DNA of 64,000 nt from PCPOR2b sp965220385 (GCA_965220385.1 OZ244825.1:4464001-4528000), one strand, 5' to 3'; numbered from the stretch's first letter, positions 17,414-26,654 are shown. Translations and numbers: made by a program. The notes: generated from the sequence alone by a model not told the origin.

Positions 17414-18238
17414 GTGGCAGTTAAAACATATTCACCCGTCACACCCAGTCGCCGATTTATAACAGGGGATGCCTTTGAAGAGGTCACCCGGCGACAATCC
17501 GAAAAATCGTTAACAAAAGGATTAAAGAAAAACGGAGGACGTAACTCACTGGGCCGTATGACTGTCCGCAGACGTGGTGGCGGCCATAAACGGCGGTATC
17601 GAGCCATCGAATTTAAGCGCGATAAATTTGGAATTCCCGCCAAAGTCGCCACAATCGAGTATGACCCCAGTAGATCTGCCCGTATCGCCCTGCTCCATTA
17701 CGCCGATGGAGAAAAACGTTATATCATCGCACCTCTCGGACTACAAGTCGATGATGTATTAAATTCTGGTCCAGATGCGCCCATCAAAGTTGGCAATGCC
17801 ATGCCACTCGAAAGGATCCCACTCGGCACATCGATACATAATATAGAGATGCAGCCCGGAAAAGGGGGTCAACTGGTACGAAGCGCGGGCGCCGTGGCGC
17901 AACTGGTAGATCGCGAAGGAAAGCACGCACGGATTCAAATGCCCTCTGGCGAAGTCCGTTTACTTCCAGTGGAATGTATGGCAACGATTGGGCAGGTAGG
18001 TAACCTTGACCATGCAAACCTATCCATCGGTAAAGCAGGACGGAATCGATGGAAGGGACATCGTCCGAAAGTGCGCGGTGTGGCGATGAATCCACATGAT
18101 CACCCGCACGGCGGGGGCGAAGGAAAAAGTGCTGGCGGAAGACACCCCGTAACACCGTGGGGAGTTCCAACTAAAGGATATAAGACAAGAGATCCTAAAA
18201 AACGATCAGGGCGATATATTGTCAGTCGTCGGAAGTAA
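17414..18238 (+). CDS. rplB: 50S ribosomal protein L2
   Basis: L2 (274 aa) with GTSIHNIEMQPGKGGQLVRSAG and the C-terminal MNPHDHPHGGGEGK loop whose His is needed for peptidyl transfer. GTG start with TAGGAGGGA upstream. Confidence 0.98.
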   Translation: MAVKTYSPVTPSRRFITGDAFEEVTRRQSEKSLTKGLKKNGGRNSLGRMTVRRRGGGHKRRYRAIEFKRDKFGIPAKVATIEYDPSRSARIALLHYADGEKRYIIAPLGLQVDDVLNSGPDAPIKVGNAMPLERIPLGTSIHNIEMQPGKGGQLVRSAGAVAQLVDREGKHARIQMPSGEVRLLPVECMATIGQVGNLDHANLSIGKAGRNRWKGHRPKVRGVAMNPHDHPHGGGEGKSAGGRHPVTPWGVPTKGYKTRDPKKRSGRYIVSRRK

Positions 18239-18295
18239 TTTGTCTCGATTGACATAACGTTGCCGTAGTTTTTTCCGATCTTCAGGAGGTATGTC

Positions 18296-18562
18296 ATGCC
18301 CCGTTCAGTAAAAAAAGGACCTTACATAGATCCTAAACTTCTAAAAAAAGTTGAAGAGATGAATCGGTCTGGGACAAAACGTGTGATTCGTACATGGTCA
18401 CGCAGATCTATGGTGACTCCGGATCTGATTGGTCATACGCTCGCCATTCATAACGGCAAGAAATTTTTTCCTGTCTATATTACAGAAAACATGGTGGGAC
18501 ACAAATTAGGTGAATTTTCTCCCACTCGAACATTTAGGTCACATGCGAGTGGTGGGAGATAA
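18296..18562 (+). CDS. rpsS: 30S ribosomal protein S19
   Basis: S19 (88 aa) with RSVKKGPYIDPKL at the start and the GHKLGEFSPTRTF ending. CAGGAGG precedes the ATG. It is followed by a 111-bp gap that holds an imperfect CTCGATT/AATCGAG hairpin (18587-18620) but no gene. Confidence 0.97.
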   Translation: MPRSVKKGPYIDPKLLKKVEEMNRSGTKRVIRTWSRRSMVTPDLIGHTLAIHNGKKFFPVYITENMVGHKLGEFSPTRTFRSHASGGR

Positions 18563-18673
18563 AATATACTCGACTGCTAAAATAAACTCGATTCTTGCAC
18601 TCCCCCATTGAGAAATCGAGATGATGAGCGGAAGTTAATACAAATGCTCAAGCTAATTTAGGAGATTTTTGAC

Positions 18674-19039
18674 ATGGAGGCTCGAGCAAGCATCCGAAAC
18701 GTGCCGATCGCGCCGCGCAAAGCGCGACTGGTCGCTGATTTAGTTAAAGATCAATATGTTGACGAGGCAATAAATCAATTAACATTTACACATAAAGCCG
18801 CCTCTCCCGTAATTCGAAAACTAATTCAATCAGCTACCGCGAACGCACGACATAACGCACAACAACAGGGTGCCACGATTGATGAAACCAATCTGGTTGT
18901 CAAACAGATTGTCGTCAACGATGGCATTACCCGAAGATGGTTTCGCCCACGGGCACGAGGTATGGCAAACAGAATCTTACATCGTAGATGCCATATTACG
19001 GTCGTACTGGACGAGGAGGAAGGCGACGACGATGAATAG
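18674..19039 (+). CDS. rplV: 50S ribosomal protein L22
   Basis: L22 (121 aa) with the tunnel-lining hairpin near WFRPRARGMANRILHRRCH and an acidic tail. TTAGGAG precedes the ATG. Confidence 0.97.
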   Translation: MEARASIRNVPIAPRKARLVADLVKDQYVDEAINQLTFTHKAASPVIRKLIQSATANARHNAQQQGATIDETNLVVKQIVVNDGITRRWFRPRARGMANRILHRRCHITVVLDEEEGDDDE

Positions 19040-19110
19040 ACTGACCTATATTCCTTTACCTCCGCCGCTTCGTAACCTTTGCCCAACTGAATTTTGATGA
19101 GGAGGTTTTA

Positions 19111-19965
19111 GTGGGACAGAAAACGCACCCGCGTGGATTACGCCTAGGAATCATTGAACATTGGGACTCGAGATGGTATAACGAAAAAGAGTATGCCCAG
19201 TGGCTGCATGAGGATTTGAAAATCCAGTCCTTTATTAAGGAAAGATTGTCGCGTGCTGGCATTTCTCGTATCGAAATCGAACGAGTTGGTGACAGATGTA
19301 ACGTTCATATACACACAGCACGGCCTGGTATCGTCATTGGACGCCGTGGTGTTGAAGCGGAAAAGTTGCAGGCAGATTTAGAACAGATCCTACAGGCAGA
19401 TTCAGGTGCAAACGGTGAAAAGACTGTCCGGATTAATGTCACTGAAATCAAGCGACCTGAATTAGATGCTCAACTTGTGGCAGAAGCGGTGGCACTGCAA
19501 ATCGTACGTCGATCCAACTTTAGGCAGGCGATGAAAAAAAGTATTATCGCTTCAATGAAAGCTGGTGCCCAAGGGGTTAAAATCAGTATCGGTGGTCGGC
19601 TCGGCGGCGCAGAAATGGCACGCTCAGAAGCAAATATTGAAGGCAGAGTGCCGCTGCATACGCTCAGGGCGAATATCGATTACGGATTCGCTGAAGCCGA
19701 TACAACCTACGGTAAGATTGGTATCAAAACGTGGATTTTTAAAGGGGAGATTATCGGTCGACCGGAAATCCCCGGAACCGGTGCCTCCTCCAGTCGCGCA
19801 ACAGAGCTGCCCACCGACGCCTCTGAAAGACGTTCAGGACGTTTTTCAGCTGATGGTCAGGATGCGGATCGTCCAGCGAGGCGGTCCGACGGCAGACCCA
19901 GACGCAGAAGGGATCAGGATAGGCGACGGGGACCACGTAGAACCAATCGGGACAATAGAGAATAG
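19111..19965 (+). CDS. rpsC: 30S ribosomal protein S3 with charged C-terminal extension
   Basis: S3 (284 aa) with the KH-domain loop VIGRRGVEAEKL. The conserved protein ends near residue 215 (KTWIFKGEII). About 65 further residues, rich in Arg, Asp and Ser, form a low-complexity tail (RPRRRRDQDRRRG), longer than the E. coli protein. GTG start with GAGGAGG upstream. It is 42 nt before rplP. Confidence 0.97.
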   Translation: MGQKTHPRGLRLGIIEHWDSRWYNEKEYAQWLHEDLKIQSFIKERLSRAGISRIEIERVGDRCNVHIHTARPGIVIGRRGVEAEKLQADLEQILQADSGANGEKTVRINVTEIKRPELDAQLVAEAVALQIVRRSNFRQAMKKSIIASMKAGAQGVKISIGGRLGGAEMARSEANIEGRVPLHTLRANIDYGFAEADTTYGKIGIKTWIFKGEIIGRPEIPGTGASSSRATELPTDASERRSGRFSADGQDADRPARRSDGRPRRRRDQDRRRGPRRTNRDNRE

Positions 19966-20007
19966 CAAACGCTTGTTCACGCGTATGGATCAGAAGGAGT
20001 ACATAAA

Positions 20008-20421
20008 ATGTTGATGCCCAAACGGGTTCTACACCGTAAAGTGCAACGGGGTAAGCGCCGTGGCAAACCGCACCGAGGCTCACAAATAGATTTCGGCGAG
20101 TACGGTTTGAAAGCAATGGAACCGGGTTGGATCACGAGCCGCCAAATTGAATCTGCGCGACAGGCAATCACACGTCATGTGCGCCGCGGTGGCAAGGTTT
20201 GGATTAAAATCTTTCCGCATAAACCCGTAACAAAGAAACCCGCTGAAACCAGAATGGGAAGCGGGAAAGGGGCTCCGGAGTTTTGGGTGGCTGTCGTCAA
20301 ACCGGGACGCATCCTGTATGAATTGAGCGGTGTCCCAGAAGAAGTAGCAAAGGAAGCTATGACAAGAGCAGCCCACAAACTGCCGATTGAAACAAAGTTT
20401 GTCAGTCGAACGGGAGAATAA
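20008..20421 (+). CDS. rplP: 50S ribosomal protein L16
   Basis: L16 (137 aa), starting LMPKRVLHRKVQRG and ending KLPIETKFVSR as usual. AAGGAG (19994-19999) fits the ATG at 20008. Confidence 0.97.
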   Translation: MLMPKRVLHRKVQRGKRRGKPHRGSQIDFGEYGLKAMEPGWITSRQIESARQAITRHVRRGGKVWIKIFPHKPVTKKPAETRMGSGKGAPEFWVAVVKPGRILYELSGVPEEVAKEAMTRAAHKLPIETKFVSRTGE

Positions 20422-20428
20422 TCAAACA

Positions 20429-20635
20429 ATGACCGCTAATGAGCTGCGCAGCAAATCATCTGAGGAATTAGAAAACGACCTCCAAGATTTTAAGGATACT
20501 GCGTTCAACGTCAACTTCCGAAGAATACTAGGGCAACTGGAAGATACATCCCAACTGACAAAAGTCAAGAAGGATATCGCGCGGATTCGTACAATCCTTC
20601 GGCTACGGGAACTTGGGATCGAAGATTCACCATAA
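20429..20635 (+). CDS. rpmC: 50S ribosomal protein L29
   Basis: L29 (68 aa), two helices with TANELRSKSSEELENDL and KKDIARIRTILRLREL. I chose the ATG at 20429, 7 nt after the rplP stop, because longer frames overlap rplP. Confidence 0.93.
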   Translation: MTANELRSKSSEELENDLQDFKDTAFNVNFRRILGQLEDTSQLTKVKKDIARIRTILRLRELGIEDSP

Positions 20636-20657
20636 CTAAAGTTACGAGAGGAAAAGC

Positions 20658-20933
20658 GTGGATAAGCATCAACGAGGTAATCGTAAGCTCAGAACAGGTA
20701 CTGTCACAAGTGATCGGATGGATAAAACCGTTGCTGTCGAAATTGTTCGGGCCTACCAGCATCCCCTTTATAAGAAAATTGTGAGACGCTCCACCAAGGT
20801 TCTGGCTCACGACGAGCAGAATATGTGCAATGTCGGCGATCTCGTCCAAGTTGTTGAAGTTCGTCCGATCAGCCGTCGGAAACGTTGGAAGGTTCGTCAG
20901 ATTGTCTCCAAAACAGAATCTGTTAATGCGTGA
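20658..20933 (+). CDS. rpsQ: 30S ribosomal protein S17
   Basis: S17 (91 aa), OB fold with GTVTSDRMDKTVAVEI and HPLYKKIVRRSTK. GTG start after GAGGA. Confidence 0.96.
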   Translation: MDKHQRGNRKLRTGTVTSDRMDKTVAVEIVRAYQHPLYKKIVRRSTKVLAHDEQNMCNVGDLVQVVEVRPISRRKRWKVRQIVSKTESVNA

Positions 20934-20971
20934 AGCGGAAGACACGGTTAAACTCAGGAAGGTAATAACCA

Positions 20972-21340
20972 ATGGTTCAAGCATACACTCTGTTGAATTG
21001 TGCGGATAATACAGGAGCAAAGCAGCTTATGTGCATCCGCGTGCTCGGCGGTAGTAGAAGACGCTATGCGCGAGTTGGCGATGTAATTGTGGCAAGCGTG
21101 AAAGAAGCAAACCCAAATAGCCAAGTTAGAAAGGGAGAGGTTGTGCGAGCTGTAGTCGTACGCGCAACTAAAGAACATCGCAGACTTGATGGTTCTTATA
21201 TCAAATTCGATAAGAATGCTGCCGTCTTAATTGATGCCCAAGACCAGCCTCGTGGAACACGTATCTTCGGTCCCGTTGCTCGTGAACTCAGAGAAAAGGC
21301 ATTTGCACGAATTGTCTCTTTAGCACCAGAGGTCATTTAA
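20972..21340 (+). CDS. rplN: 50S ribosomal protein L14
   Basis: L14 (122 aa) with NCADNTGAKQLMCIRV and GPVARELREKAFARIVSLAPEV. AGGAAGG precedes the ATG. Confidence 0.97.
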   Translation: MVQAYTLLNCADNTGAKQLMCIRVLGGSRRRYARVGDVIVASVKEANPNSQVRKGEVVRAVVVRATKEHRRLDGSYIKFDKNAAVLIDAQDQPRGTRIFGPVARELREKAFARIVSLAPEVI

Positions 21341-21362
21341 ATTCGCCCAGGAGGTAGCACCG

Positions 21363-21713
21363 TTGCACACCAGATTTCACATAAGGAAAAACGACCACGT
21401 GTTGGTATTGACCGGGAAGGATAAGGGTAAAACAGGCGTCGTGCTTGAAATGCTGCCGCATAAACGCCGCGCTACTGTTGAAGGGATCCACATGATCAAA
21501 AGGCATACCCGTCCGAGCCCTCAAGCCCCACAAGGTGGCGTTGTCGAGAGAGAAGGGACAATTGATATTGCTAACTTAAAGTTGGTTTGTCCAAAATGTA
21601 ATGCCCCCACTCGAACCAAGCGTCGCACCGTTGAGAAAGAAATCGGAGGGCGAACCAAAAACTACCGTGCACGCGTATGCAGAAAATGTGGCGCGGATGC
21701 TGAGCGCGAATAA
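21363..21713 (+). CDS. rplX: 50S ribosomal protein L24, zinc-ribbon variant
   Basis: L24 (116 aa) with the KOW motif VLTGKDKGKTGVVLE. The C-terminal part has two CxxC pairs (CPKC and CRKC), so it probably binds zinc. TTG start with AGGAGG at ideal spacing. Confidence 0.95.
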   Translation: MHTRFHIRKNDHVLVLTGKDKGKTGVVLEMLPHKRRATVEGIHMIKRHTRPSPQAPQGGVVEREGTIDIANLKLVCPKCNAPTRTKRRTVEKEIGGRTKNYRARVCRKCGADAERE

Positions 21714-21725
21714 AGGTAAGAATGA

Positions 21726-22268
21726 ATGAGCGAATTTAAATCTTTCTATCAAGAAGAAGTCTTCTCCGCGTTGCAACAACGCTTCAACTACTCAAATGTT
21801 ATGCAGGTGCCAAAACTTAACAAGATAACCCTAAATATGGGGGTTGGCGCCGCTATAGACGATTCGAAACTGCTGGATAATGCCGCCGAAGAACTGACAC
21901 AAATCAGTGGTCAGCGGGCGATGATCACCCGCGCAAAGAAATCGGTGTCAGCCTTCAAGATCCGTGAAGGTATGGCGATCGGTTGTAAGGCAACCTTGCG
22001 ACAGGATAGGATGTATGAATTTTTTAATAAACTTGTCAACGTCGTTCTTCCGCAGATTCGCGACTTTCGGGGCCTCTCACCCGATTCCTTTGACGGACGC
22101 GGCAACTATTCCTTGGGTCTGCAAGAACAGGTGATTTTCCCAGAAATCGAATACGACACGATAAGCGAAGTTCGTGGATTAAATATCACTGTTGGAACAA
22201 CCGCTCCAACCGATGAAGAAGGACGCGAGTTACTGCACCTGATGGGAATGCCGTTTAGAGAATCTTAA
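21726..22268 (+). CDS. rplE: 50S ribosomal protein L5
   Basis: L5 (180 aa), binder of 5S rRNA, with NKITLNMGVG and FRGLSPDSFDGRGNYSLG. It begins 12 nt after rplX. Confidence 0.97.
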   Translation: MSEFKSFYQEEVFSALQQRFNYSNVMQVPKLNKITLNMGVGAAIDDSKLLDNAAEELTQISGQRAMITRAKKSVSAFKIREGMAIGCKATLRQDRMYEFFNKLVNVVLPQIRDFRGLSPDSFDGRGNYSLGLQEQVIFPEIEYDTISEVRGLNITVGTTAPTDEEGRELLHLMGMPFRES

Positions 22269-22314
22269 CGCGTGCATGCACCCCTTGATAGTAGTCAAGG
22301 AAAGGAGCCTTCAT

Positions 22315-22500
22315 TTGGCAACAAAAGCTCTTATTGCCAAGCAAAAAAGAACCCCGAAGTTTCAGGTTCGAAAATATAATCGTTGTCGTAGCTGTGGCAG
22401 AGCCCGCGGCTACCTGCGAAAGTTTGATCTTTGCCGAATCTGTTTTCGCCTCTTCGCAAGATCGGGTAAAATTCCGGGAGTTACAAAGGCAAGTTGGTAG
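22315..22500 (+). CDS. rpsN: 30S ribosomal protein S14, zinc-binding (type Z)
   Basis: From the TTG at 22315 the product is exactly 61 residues, the normal type-Z length, with CxxC pairs CRSC and CRIC and the ending GKIPGVTKASW. AAAGGAG (22300-22306) supports this start; an upstream ATG would add 13 unrelated residues. Confidence 0.95.
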   Translation: MATKALIAKQKRTPKFQVRKYNRCRSCGRARGYLRKFDLCRICFRLFARSGKIPGVTKASW

Positions 22501-22536
22501 TGCCCTACTTGTCGGCACGAGTAAAGGAGAAAACTT

Positions 22537-22935
22537 ATGTCAATGACAGATCCGGTTGCGGATATGCTGACCCGTATTCGCAATGCGAATATCGTTGCGC
22601 ATGAGCGCGTCGAAATACCCGCATCAAAACTAAAAATGGAAATTACCCGTACCCTACACGAGGAAGGGTATATCCGCAACTATCGTTGGATTGATGATGG
22701 CAAACAAGGTATTTTGCGCATCTATTTGAAGTATGGCGAAGGCAAAGAAAGGGTTATCACCGGCCTTAAGAGGATCAGCAAACCAGGACGGCGTGTATAC
22801 TCGAAAGCAGATCGCCTTCCCAGTGTGTATGGAAATTTAGGGATTGCTATACTATCGACCTCGCAAGGTATTAAGACCGCTTCCGAATGTAGAAAATCTG
22901 GTATTGGTGGCGAGGTACTCTGTTATATCTGGTAA
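22537..22935 (+). CDS. rpsH: 30S ribosomal protein S8
   Basis: S8 (132 aa) with TDPVADMLTRIRNAN at the start and GGEVLCYIW at the end. AAAGGAG precedes the ATG. S8 often autoregulates the spc operon. Confidence 0.97.
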   Translation: MSMTDPVADMLTRIRNANIVAHERVEIPASKLKMEITRTLHEEGYIRNYRWIDDGKQGILRIYLKYGEGKERVITGLKRISKPGRRVYSKADRLPSVYGNLGIAILSTSQGIKTASECRKSGIGGEVLCYIW

Positions 22936-22965
22936 TTTTTCAGTTTGAATTCGGAGACGAATATA

Positions 22966-23532
22966 ATGTCACGAATAGGACAAATGCCGATTCAGTTAGA
23001 TTCAAAGGTTAAGATAGCTTTGGACCAAGATGACATCACCGTTGAAGGTCCAAAAGGCACTCTCAACTGGACGATTCCCGCAGGCATAGTGGCCAATTTA
23101 GGCGACGAACTCATCACAATTGAGCGATTGACAAATCAGAAAACACACCGATCGTTACACGGCTTGGCTCGCAGTATCATCGCCAACATGGTAGCAGGTG
23201 TAACCGAGGGTTTTGAGAAAAAACTTATACTCGTCGGCGTTGGATATCGGGCGCAAGTAGATCGCCAGAACCGTTTGGTCTTAAATGTTGGGTATTCCCA
23301 CCCAGTAACCTATGAGCCTCCCGAAGGTGTAACCCTGAGCGTCGGCGATTCCGAAAATGTGGGAGGACAACCTCACACGCCAATAACGGTGAGCGGCATT
23401 GACAAAGCAGTCGTTGGTCAGACTGCCGCCTCAATTCGTCAAATCAAGAAACCCGAAGTCTACGAACCTTCCAAAGGACTCCGTTACGAAGGTGAACGCG
23501 TCCGTATGAAGGAAGGTAAAACTGGAGTGTAA
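22966..23532 (+). CDS. rplF: 50S ribosomal protein L6
   Basis: L6 (188 aa) with SRIGQMPIQL at the start and the conserved KPEVYEPSKGLRYEGE region. The ATG at 22966 has GGAGA upstream. It is followed by a terminator-like hairpin before rplR. Confidence 0.96.
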   Translation: MSRIGQMPIQLDSKVKIALDQDDITVEGPKGTLNWTIPAGIVANLGDELITIERLTNQKTHRSLHGLARSIIANMVAGVTEGFEKKLILVGVGYRAQVDRQNRLVLNVGYSHPVTYEPPEGVTLSVGDSENVGGQPHTPITVSGIDKAVVGQTAASIRQIKKPEVYEPSKGLRYEGERVRMKEGKTGV

Positions 23533-23565
23533 GGTAGCAGCTTAATTGCTATATTCTTGTAGACT

Positions 23566-23624
23566 AAAGGATTTACAAGTCGGCACACCAAAACTATTAT
23601 CGCCGGATTTGTCAATCCTTTTTT
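23566..23624 (+). terminator. Terminator-like hairpin between rplF and rplR
   Basis: AAAGGATT (23566-23573) pairs with AATCCTTT (23614-23621). Inside, ACAAGTCGGC (23575-23584) pairs with GCCGGATTTGT (23602-23612) with one bulge. A run of Ts follows (23619-23624). The stem is about 17 bp and meets the pattern of an intrinsic terminator, although the operon continues downstream. Confidence 0.6.
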
Positions 23625-23646
23625 ATTAATGTTGGAGGGACAATCG

Positions 23647-24015
23647 TTGGATCCGTCTAAAGCAAAATACCTCGCAAGGCATAAACGGCAAAAGCGAGTA
23701 CGAAAAAAAATAGTCGGGACAAAGGAAAGACCGAGGCTTTCGGTTTTTAAAAGCTTGAAACATATTTACGCCCAAGTTATCGATGATGAAGCCGGTAACA
23801 CGCTCATTGCAGCCTCAACCCAATCACCAGAGCTGCAAGATAACCTGTCAATACGAGGCAACATCAGTGCAGCAGAGCAGGTAGGCACATTAATCGCTCG
23901 CCGGGCAAAAGAACATCAGATTGAATCAGTGGTCTTCGATCGCGGTGGAAACCTCTATCACGGGAGAATTAAAGCGCTCGCAGACGCCGCCAGAGAAGAG
24001 GGGCTCCGATTCTGA
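23647..24015 (+). CDS. rplR: 50S ribosomal protein L18
   Basis: L18 (122 aa), 5S rRNA binder, with RVRKKIVGTKERPRLSVFKS and a C-terminal FDRGGNLYHGRIKALADAAREEGL. GGAGGGA (23633-23639) supports the TTG at 23647; an ATG 18 nt earlier would overlap that site. Confidence 0.93.
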   Translation: MDPSKAKYLARHKRQKRVRKKIVGTKERPRLSVFKSLKHIYAQVIDDEAGNTLIAASTQSPELQDNLSIRGNISAAEQVGTLIARRAKEHQIESVVFDRGGNLYHGRIKALADAAREEGLRF

Positions 24016-24060
24016 AATTCGTAAGATGAACTGGCACTTGATTATGAAGGAGAATTGCTT

Positions 24061-24564
24061 TTGAGGGAAAGAATAAATTCCAATGATTTTGAATTTGAGG
24101 AACGCCCAATAGATATCAACCGCGTGATGCGTGTTCGCAAAGGTGGACGGACACCCAGTTTCAACGCACTTTCCGTCGTCGGAGATCAGTCAGGAGTGGT
24201 CGGTCTTGGATTCGGAAGCGCAAATGAAATTCCATCAGCCATAGGCAAAAGTATTGCGGATGCGAAAAAAAATCTAATTCGTGTGCCTTTATCAGGAACC
24301 ACCATCCCTCATGAAATCATCGGGAAATATGGCGGCGCGAAGGTTCTGCTCAAGCCAGCGAGCCCCGGTACTGGGATTATCGCCGGACCCGGAACGAGAG
24401 CCATCTTGGAGTTTGCCGGTGTGCAAGATGTATTGACAAAACGACTCGGTTCCCGAAACGTCAAGAACACAGCAGAAGCCACTATGGAAGCCTTAAAAGG
24501 TCTGAAGGATGCCAACGATGTGGCTCGCCTTCGTGGGAAAACAGTTGAGGAACTGCTCGACTAA
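24061..24564 (+). CDS. rpsE: 30S ribosomal protein S5
   Basis: S5 (167 aa) with RVMRVRKGGRTPSFNALSVVGD and GVQDVLTKRLGSRN. Start TTG at 24061, placed by AAGGAG at 24047-24052; a TTG at 24055 is too close to it. The 119-bp gap to rplO is where rpmD (L30) normally lies and holds no gene. Confidence 0.94.
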   Translation: MRERINSNDFEFEERPIDINRVMRVRKGGRTPSFNALSVVGDQSGVVGLGFGSANEIPSAIGKSIADAKKNLIRVPLSGTTIPHEIIGKYGGAKVLLKPASPGTGIIAGPGTRAILEFAGVQDVLTKRLGSRNVKNTAEATMEALKGLKDANDVARLRGKTVEELLD

Positions 24565-24683
24565 CCTGTTGCTCCCAGCACCTCGATTCCGTGTGCACCT
24601 AATTCGTTCGCAACATCCATCCCAGACAAAAGACAGAGGTTTCTAACCGTAACCACCAATCCATAAAATGGAGTAAATATCTA

Positions 24684-25130
24684 ATGAAACTGAACGAACT
24701 CAAACCCTCAAAAAACTCGACGCGTGGCCGGAAGCGCGTTGGACGTGGCGAAAGTTCAGGTTGGGGCAAAACCTGCGGACGCGGCCACAAAGGGCAGAAA
24801 TCCCGCGCGGGTGTTTCTATTCCCGCTTGGTTTGAAGGGGGACAAATGCCATTAGTGAGACGCTTGCCCAAGCGTGGTCCCAGAAGAATTGCGCATAAAC
24901 GGATTGAGTATGAGATTGTAAATATACAGACACTAAATCATTTTGACAATGGGACGACGATTACCCCTGAGGTTTTGCTGGAAGCTGGCATTACAAAGAA
25001 GAGAGATGGAAAGATCAAGATTCTCGGAGAAGGTAATCTGGAAAAGCAATTAACGGTACAGGGACACCGATTCTCAAAGTCTGCTGTTGAAAAGATAGAA
25101 TCAACCGGCGGTAGTATTGAGGTGATTTAA
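24684..25130 (+). CDS. rplO: 50S ribosomal protein L15
   Basis: L15 (148 aa) with the Gly/Lys-rich N-terminus (RGRKRVGRGESSGWGKTCGRGHKGQ) and a normal C-terminal fold. Its stop is directly followed by the secY start. Confidence 0.97.
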   Translation: MKLNELKPSKNSTRGRKRVGRGESSGWGKTCGRGHKGQKSRAGVSIPAWFEGGQMPLVRRLPKRGPRRIAHKRIEYEIVNIQTLNHFDNGTTITPEVLLEAGITKKRDGKIKILGEGNLEKQLTVQGHRFSKSAVEKIESTGGSIEVI

Positions 25131-26477
25131 TTGATTAAGGCATTCCAAAACGCTTTCAAAATTCCAGAACTGCGACAGCGGATTATCTTTACAGCACTAA
25201 TGCTCATCGTTTATCGATTGGGTGCCCATATCACACTCCCTGGCATTGATGATATTGAATTAGAGAAGTTTTTCGATAGCTTCAGAGGTCGAGCCGGCGG
25301 TAGCGTCCTTGATTTCGTGGATCTCTTTTCTGGCGGTGCATTTAAGCAGATGACAATCTTCGCACTCGGTATTCAACCTTATATCAGTGCGTCAATCGTT
25401 ATGCAGCTCCTGACCGTTGTTATCCCCTTCCTCGAGAAACTTTCCAAAGAACCGGACGGACGAAAAAAAATTACCCAATATACGCGCTACGCTACCGTTA
25501 TTCTTAGCGCCATCCAAGGCGTCATGATTAGCCTGCTCCTGCAAAGACCCGGCGCCGTTATCAGCAGTGAGAACATTCAAATTGTAACGAATCCAGGCAT
25601 CTGGTGGACCTTACTAACTATGATTACCTTGATGGCTGGCACATCTTTCGTCATGTGGCTCGGCGAACAGATTACGGAACGCGGCATCGGTCAAGGTATT
25701 TCCCTAATTATTACAATTGGTATCCTATCGGGTATGCCGGGTGGAATCCAAACAATATTCAACCAACTCCTTAATCGTCAAATTGACCTTCCGAAACTGG
25801 TCATCTTCCTTGCCTTGGGAGTTGTAGCGATTATGGGAACCGTGTTCATCACCTTTTGTGTCCGTAAAATTCCTGTCCAATATGCACGGCGAGTTGTCGG
25901 GCGTAAAGTGATGGGCGGACAAGCAACGCATATCCCACTCCGTGTTAATGCAGCCGGCATGATCCCCATTATTTTCGCCGTCACCCTGATGCAATTCCCT
26001 TCAACAGTTCTCGGATTGTTGCAAAGTCAATTCCCCACATGGGCATGGATTGGGGGACTTATCGCCGTTTTCAGTGCTACCAGCCCCCTATATTGGACGG
26101 TCTACGCCCTTCTAATTATCGGTTTCACATATTTCTACACAGCTGTTCAAATTAATCCCGTGCAAATGGCGGATGACTTGAGGAAGTATGGTGGATTTAT
26201 TCCGGGCATTCGGCCAGGAAAGAAGACCGCAGACTATATTAACGATACCTTAACCAGAATTACTTTACCCGGTGCGGTATTCCTCGCCGCGATTGCGGTT
26301 TTCCCTTTACTTCTACAGGGATGGCTCGGCACTGGCGCATTAATCAGTGGTGCCTCAATCCTAATCGTTGTCGGCGTCGTGTTAGATACAGTGTCACAAA
26401 TTGAATCCTATTTGACAATGAGACATTACGACGGGTTCCTGAAGGACAGACGTGTGAGGGGACGCCGCACAAGATAG
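25131..26477 (+). CDS. secY: Preprotein translocase subunit SecY
   Basis: A 448-residue polytopic membrane protein with about ten hydrophobic segments. LGIQPYISASIVMQLL and the IPGIRPGKKT loop match the SecY channel. TTG start immediately after the rplO TAA, with GAGGTG upstream, implying coupled translation. The usual downstream adk, map and infA genes are absent; rpmJ follows directly. Confidence 0.97.
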   Translation: MIKAFQNAFKIPELRQRIIFTALMLIVYRLGAHITLPGIDDIELEKFFDSFRGRAGGSVLDFVDLFSGGAFKQMTIFALGIQPYISASIVMQLLTVVIPFLEKLSKEPDGRKKITQYTRYATVILSAIQGVMISLLLQRPGAVISSENIQIVTNPGIWWTLLTMITLMAGTSFVMWLGEQITERGIGQGISLIITIGILSGMPGGIQTIFNQLLNRQIDLPKLVIFLALGVVAIMGTVFITFCVRKIPVQYARRVVGRKVMGGQATHIPLRVNAAGMIPIIFAVTLMQFPSTVLGLLQSQFPTWAWIGGLIAVFSATSPLYWTVYALLIIGFTYFYTAVQINPVQMADDLRKYGGFIPGIRPGKKTADYINDTLTRITLPGAVFLAAIAVFPLLLQGWLGTGALISGASILIVVGVVLDTVSQIESYLTMRHYDGFLKDRRVRGRRTR

Positions 26478-26504
26478 GGTTCATTTTCCAGTAAAGGAGA
26501 GATA

Positions 26505-26621
26505 ATGAAAGTCCGTGCCTCAGTAAGGAAAATGTGTATTCAGTGCAAGATTATTAAGAGAAAAGGTGTTATCCGCGTTATCTGCTCCGCGGATCCAAAG
26601 CATAAGCAAAGACAAGGTTAA
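26505..26621 (+). CDS. rpmJ: 50S ribosomal protein L36
   Basis: A 38-residue protein starting KVRASVRKMCIQCKIIKR, with the zinc set C11, C14, C27 and H33 of the C+ type. AAGGAGA (26494-26500) precedes the ATG. Confidence 0.96.
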   Translation: MKVRASVRKMCIQCKIIKRKGVIRVICSADPKHKQRQG

Positions 26622-26654
26622 GCACTTTACCCAACACGCAAGGAGGAAAAAAAC

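Noticed and set aside
18587..18620. Hairpin between rpsS and rplV as a terminator
   Set aside because: Seven-bp arms with a long loop and no T run; not convincing.
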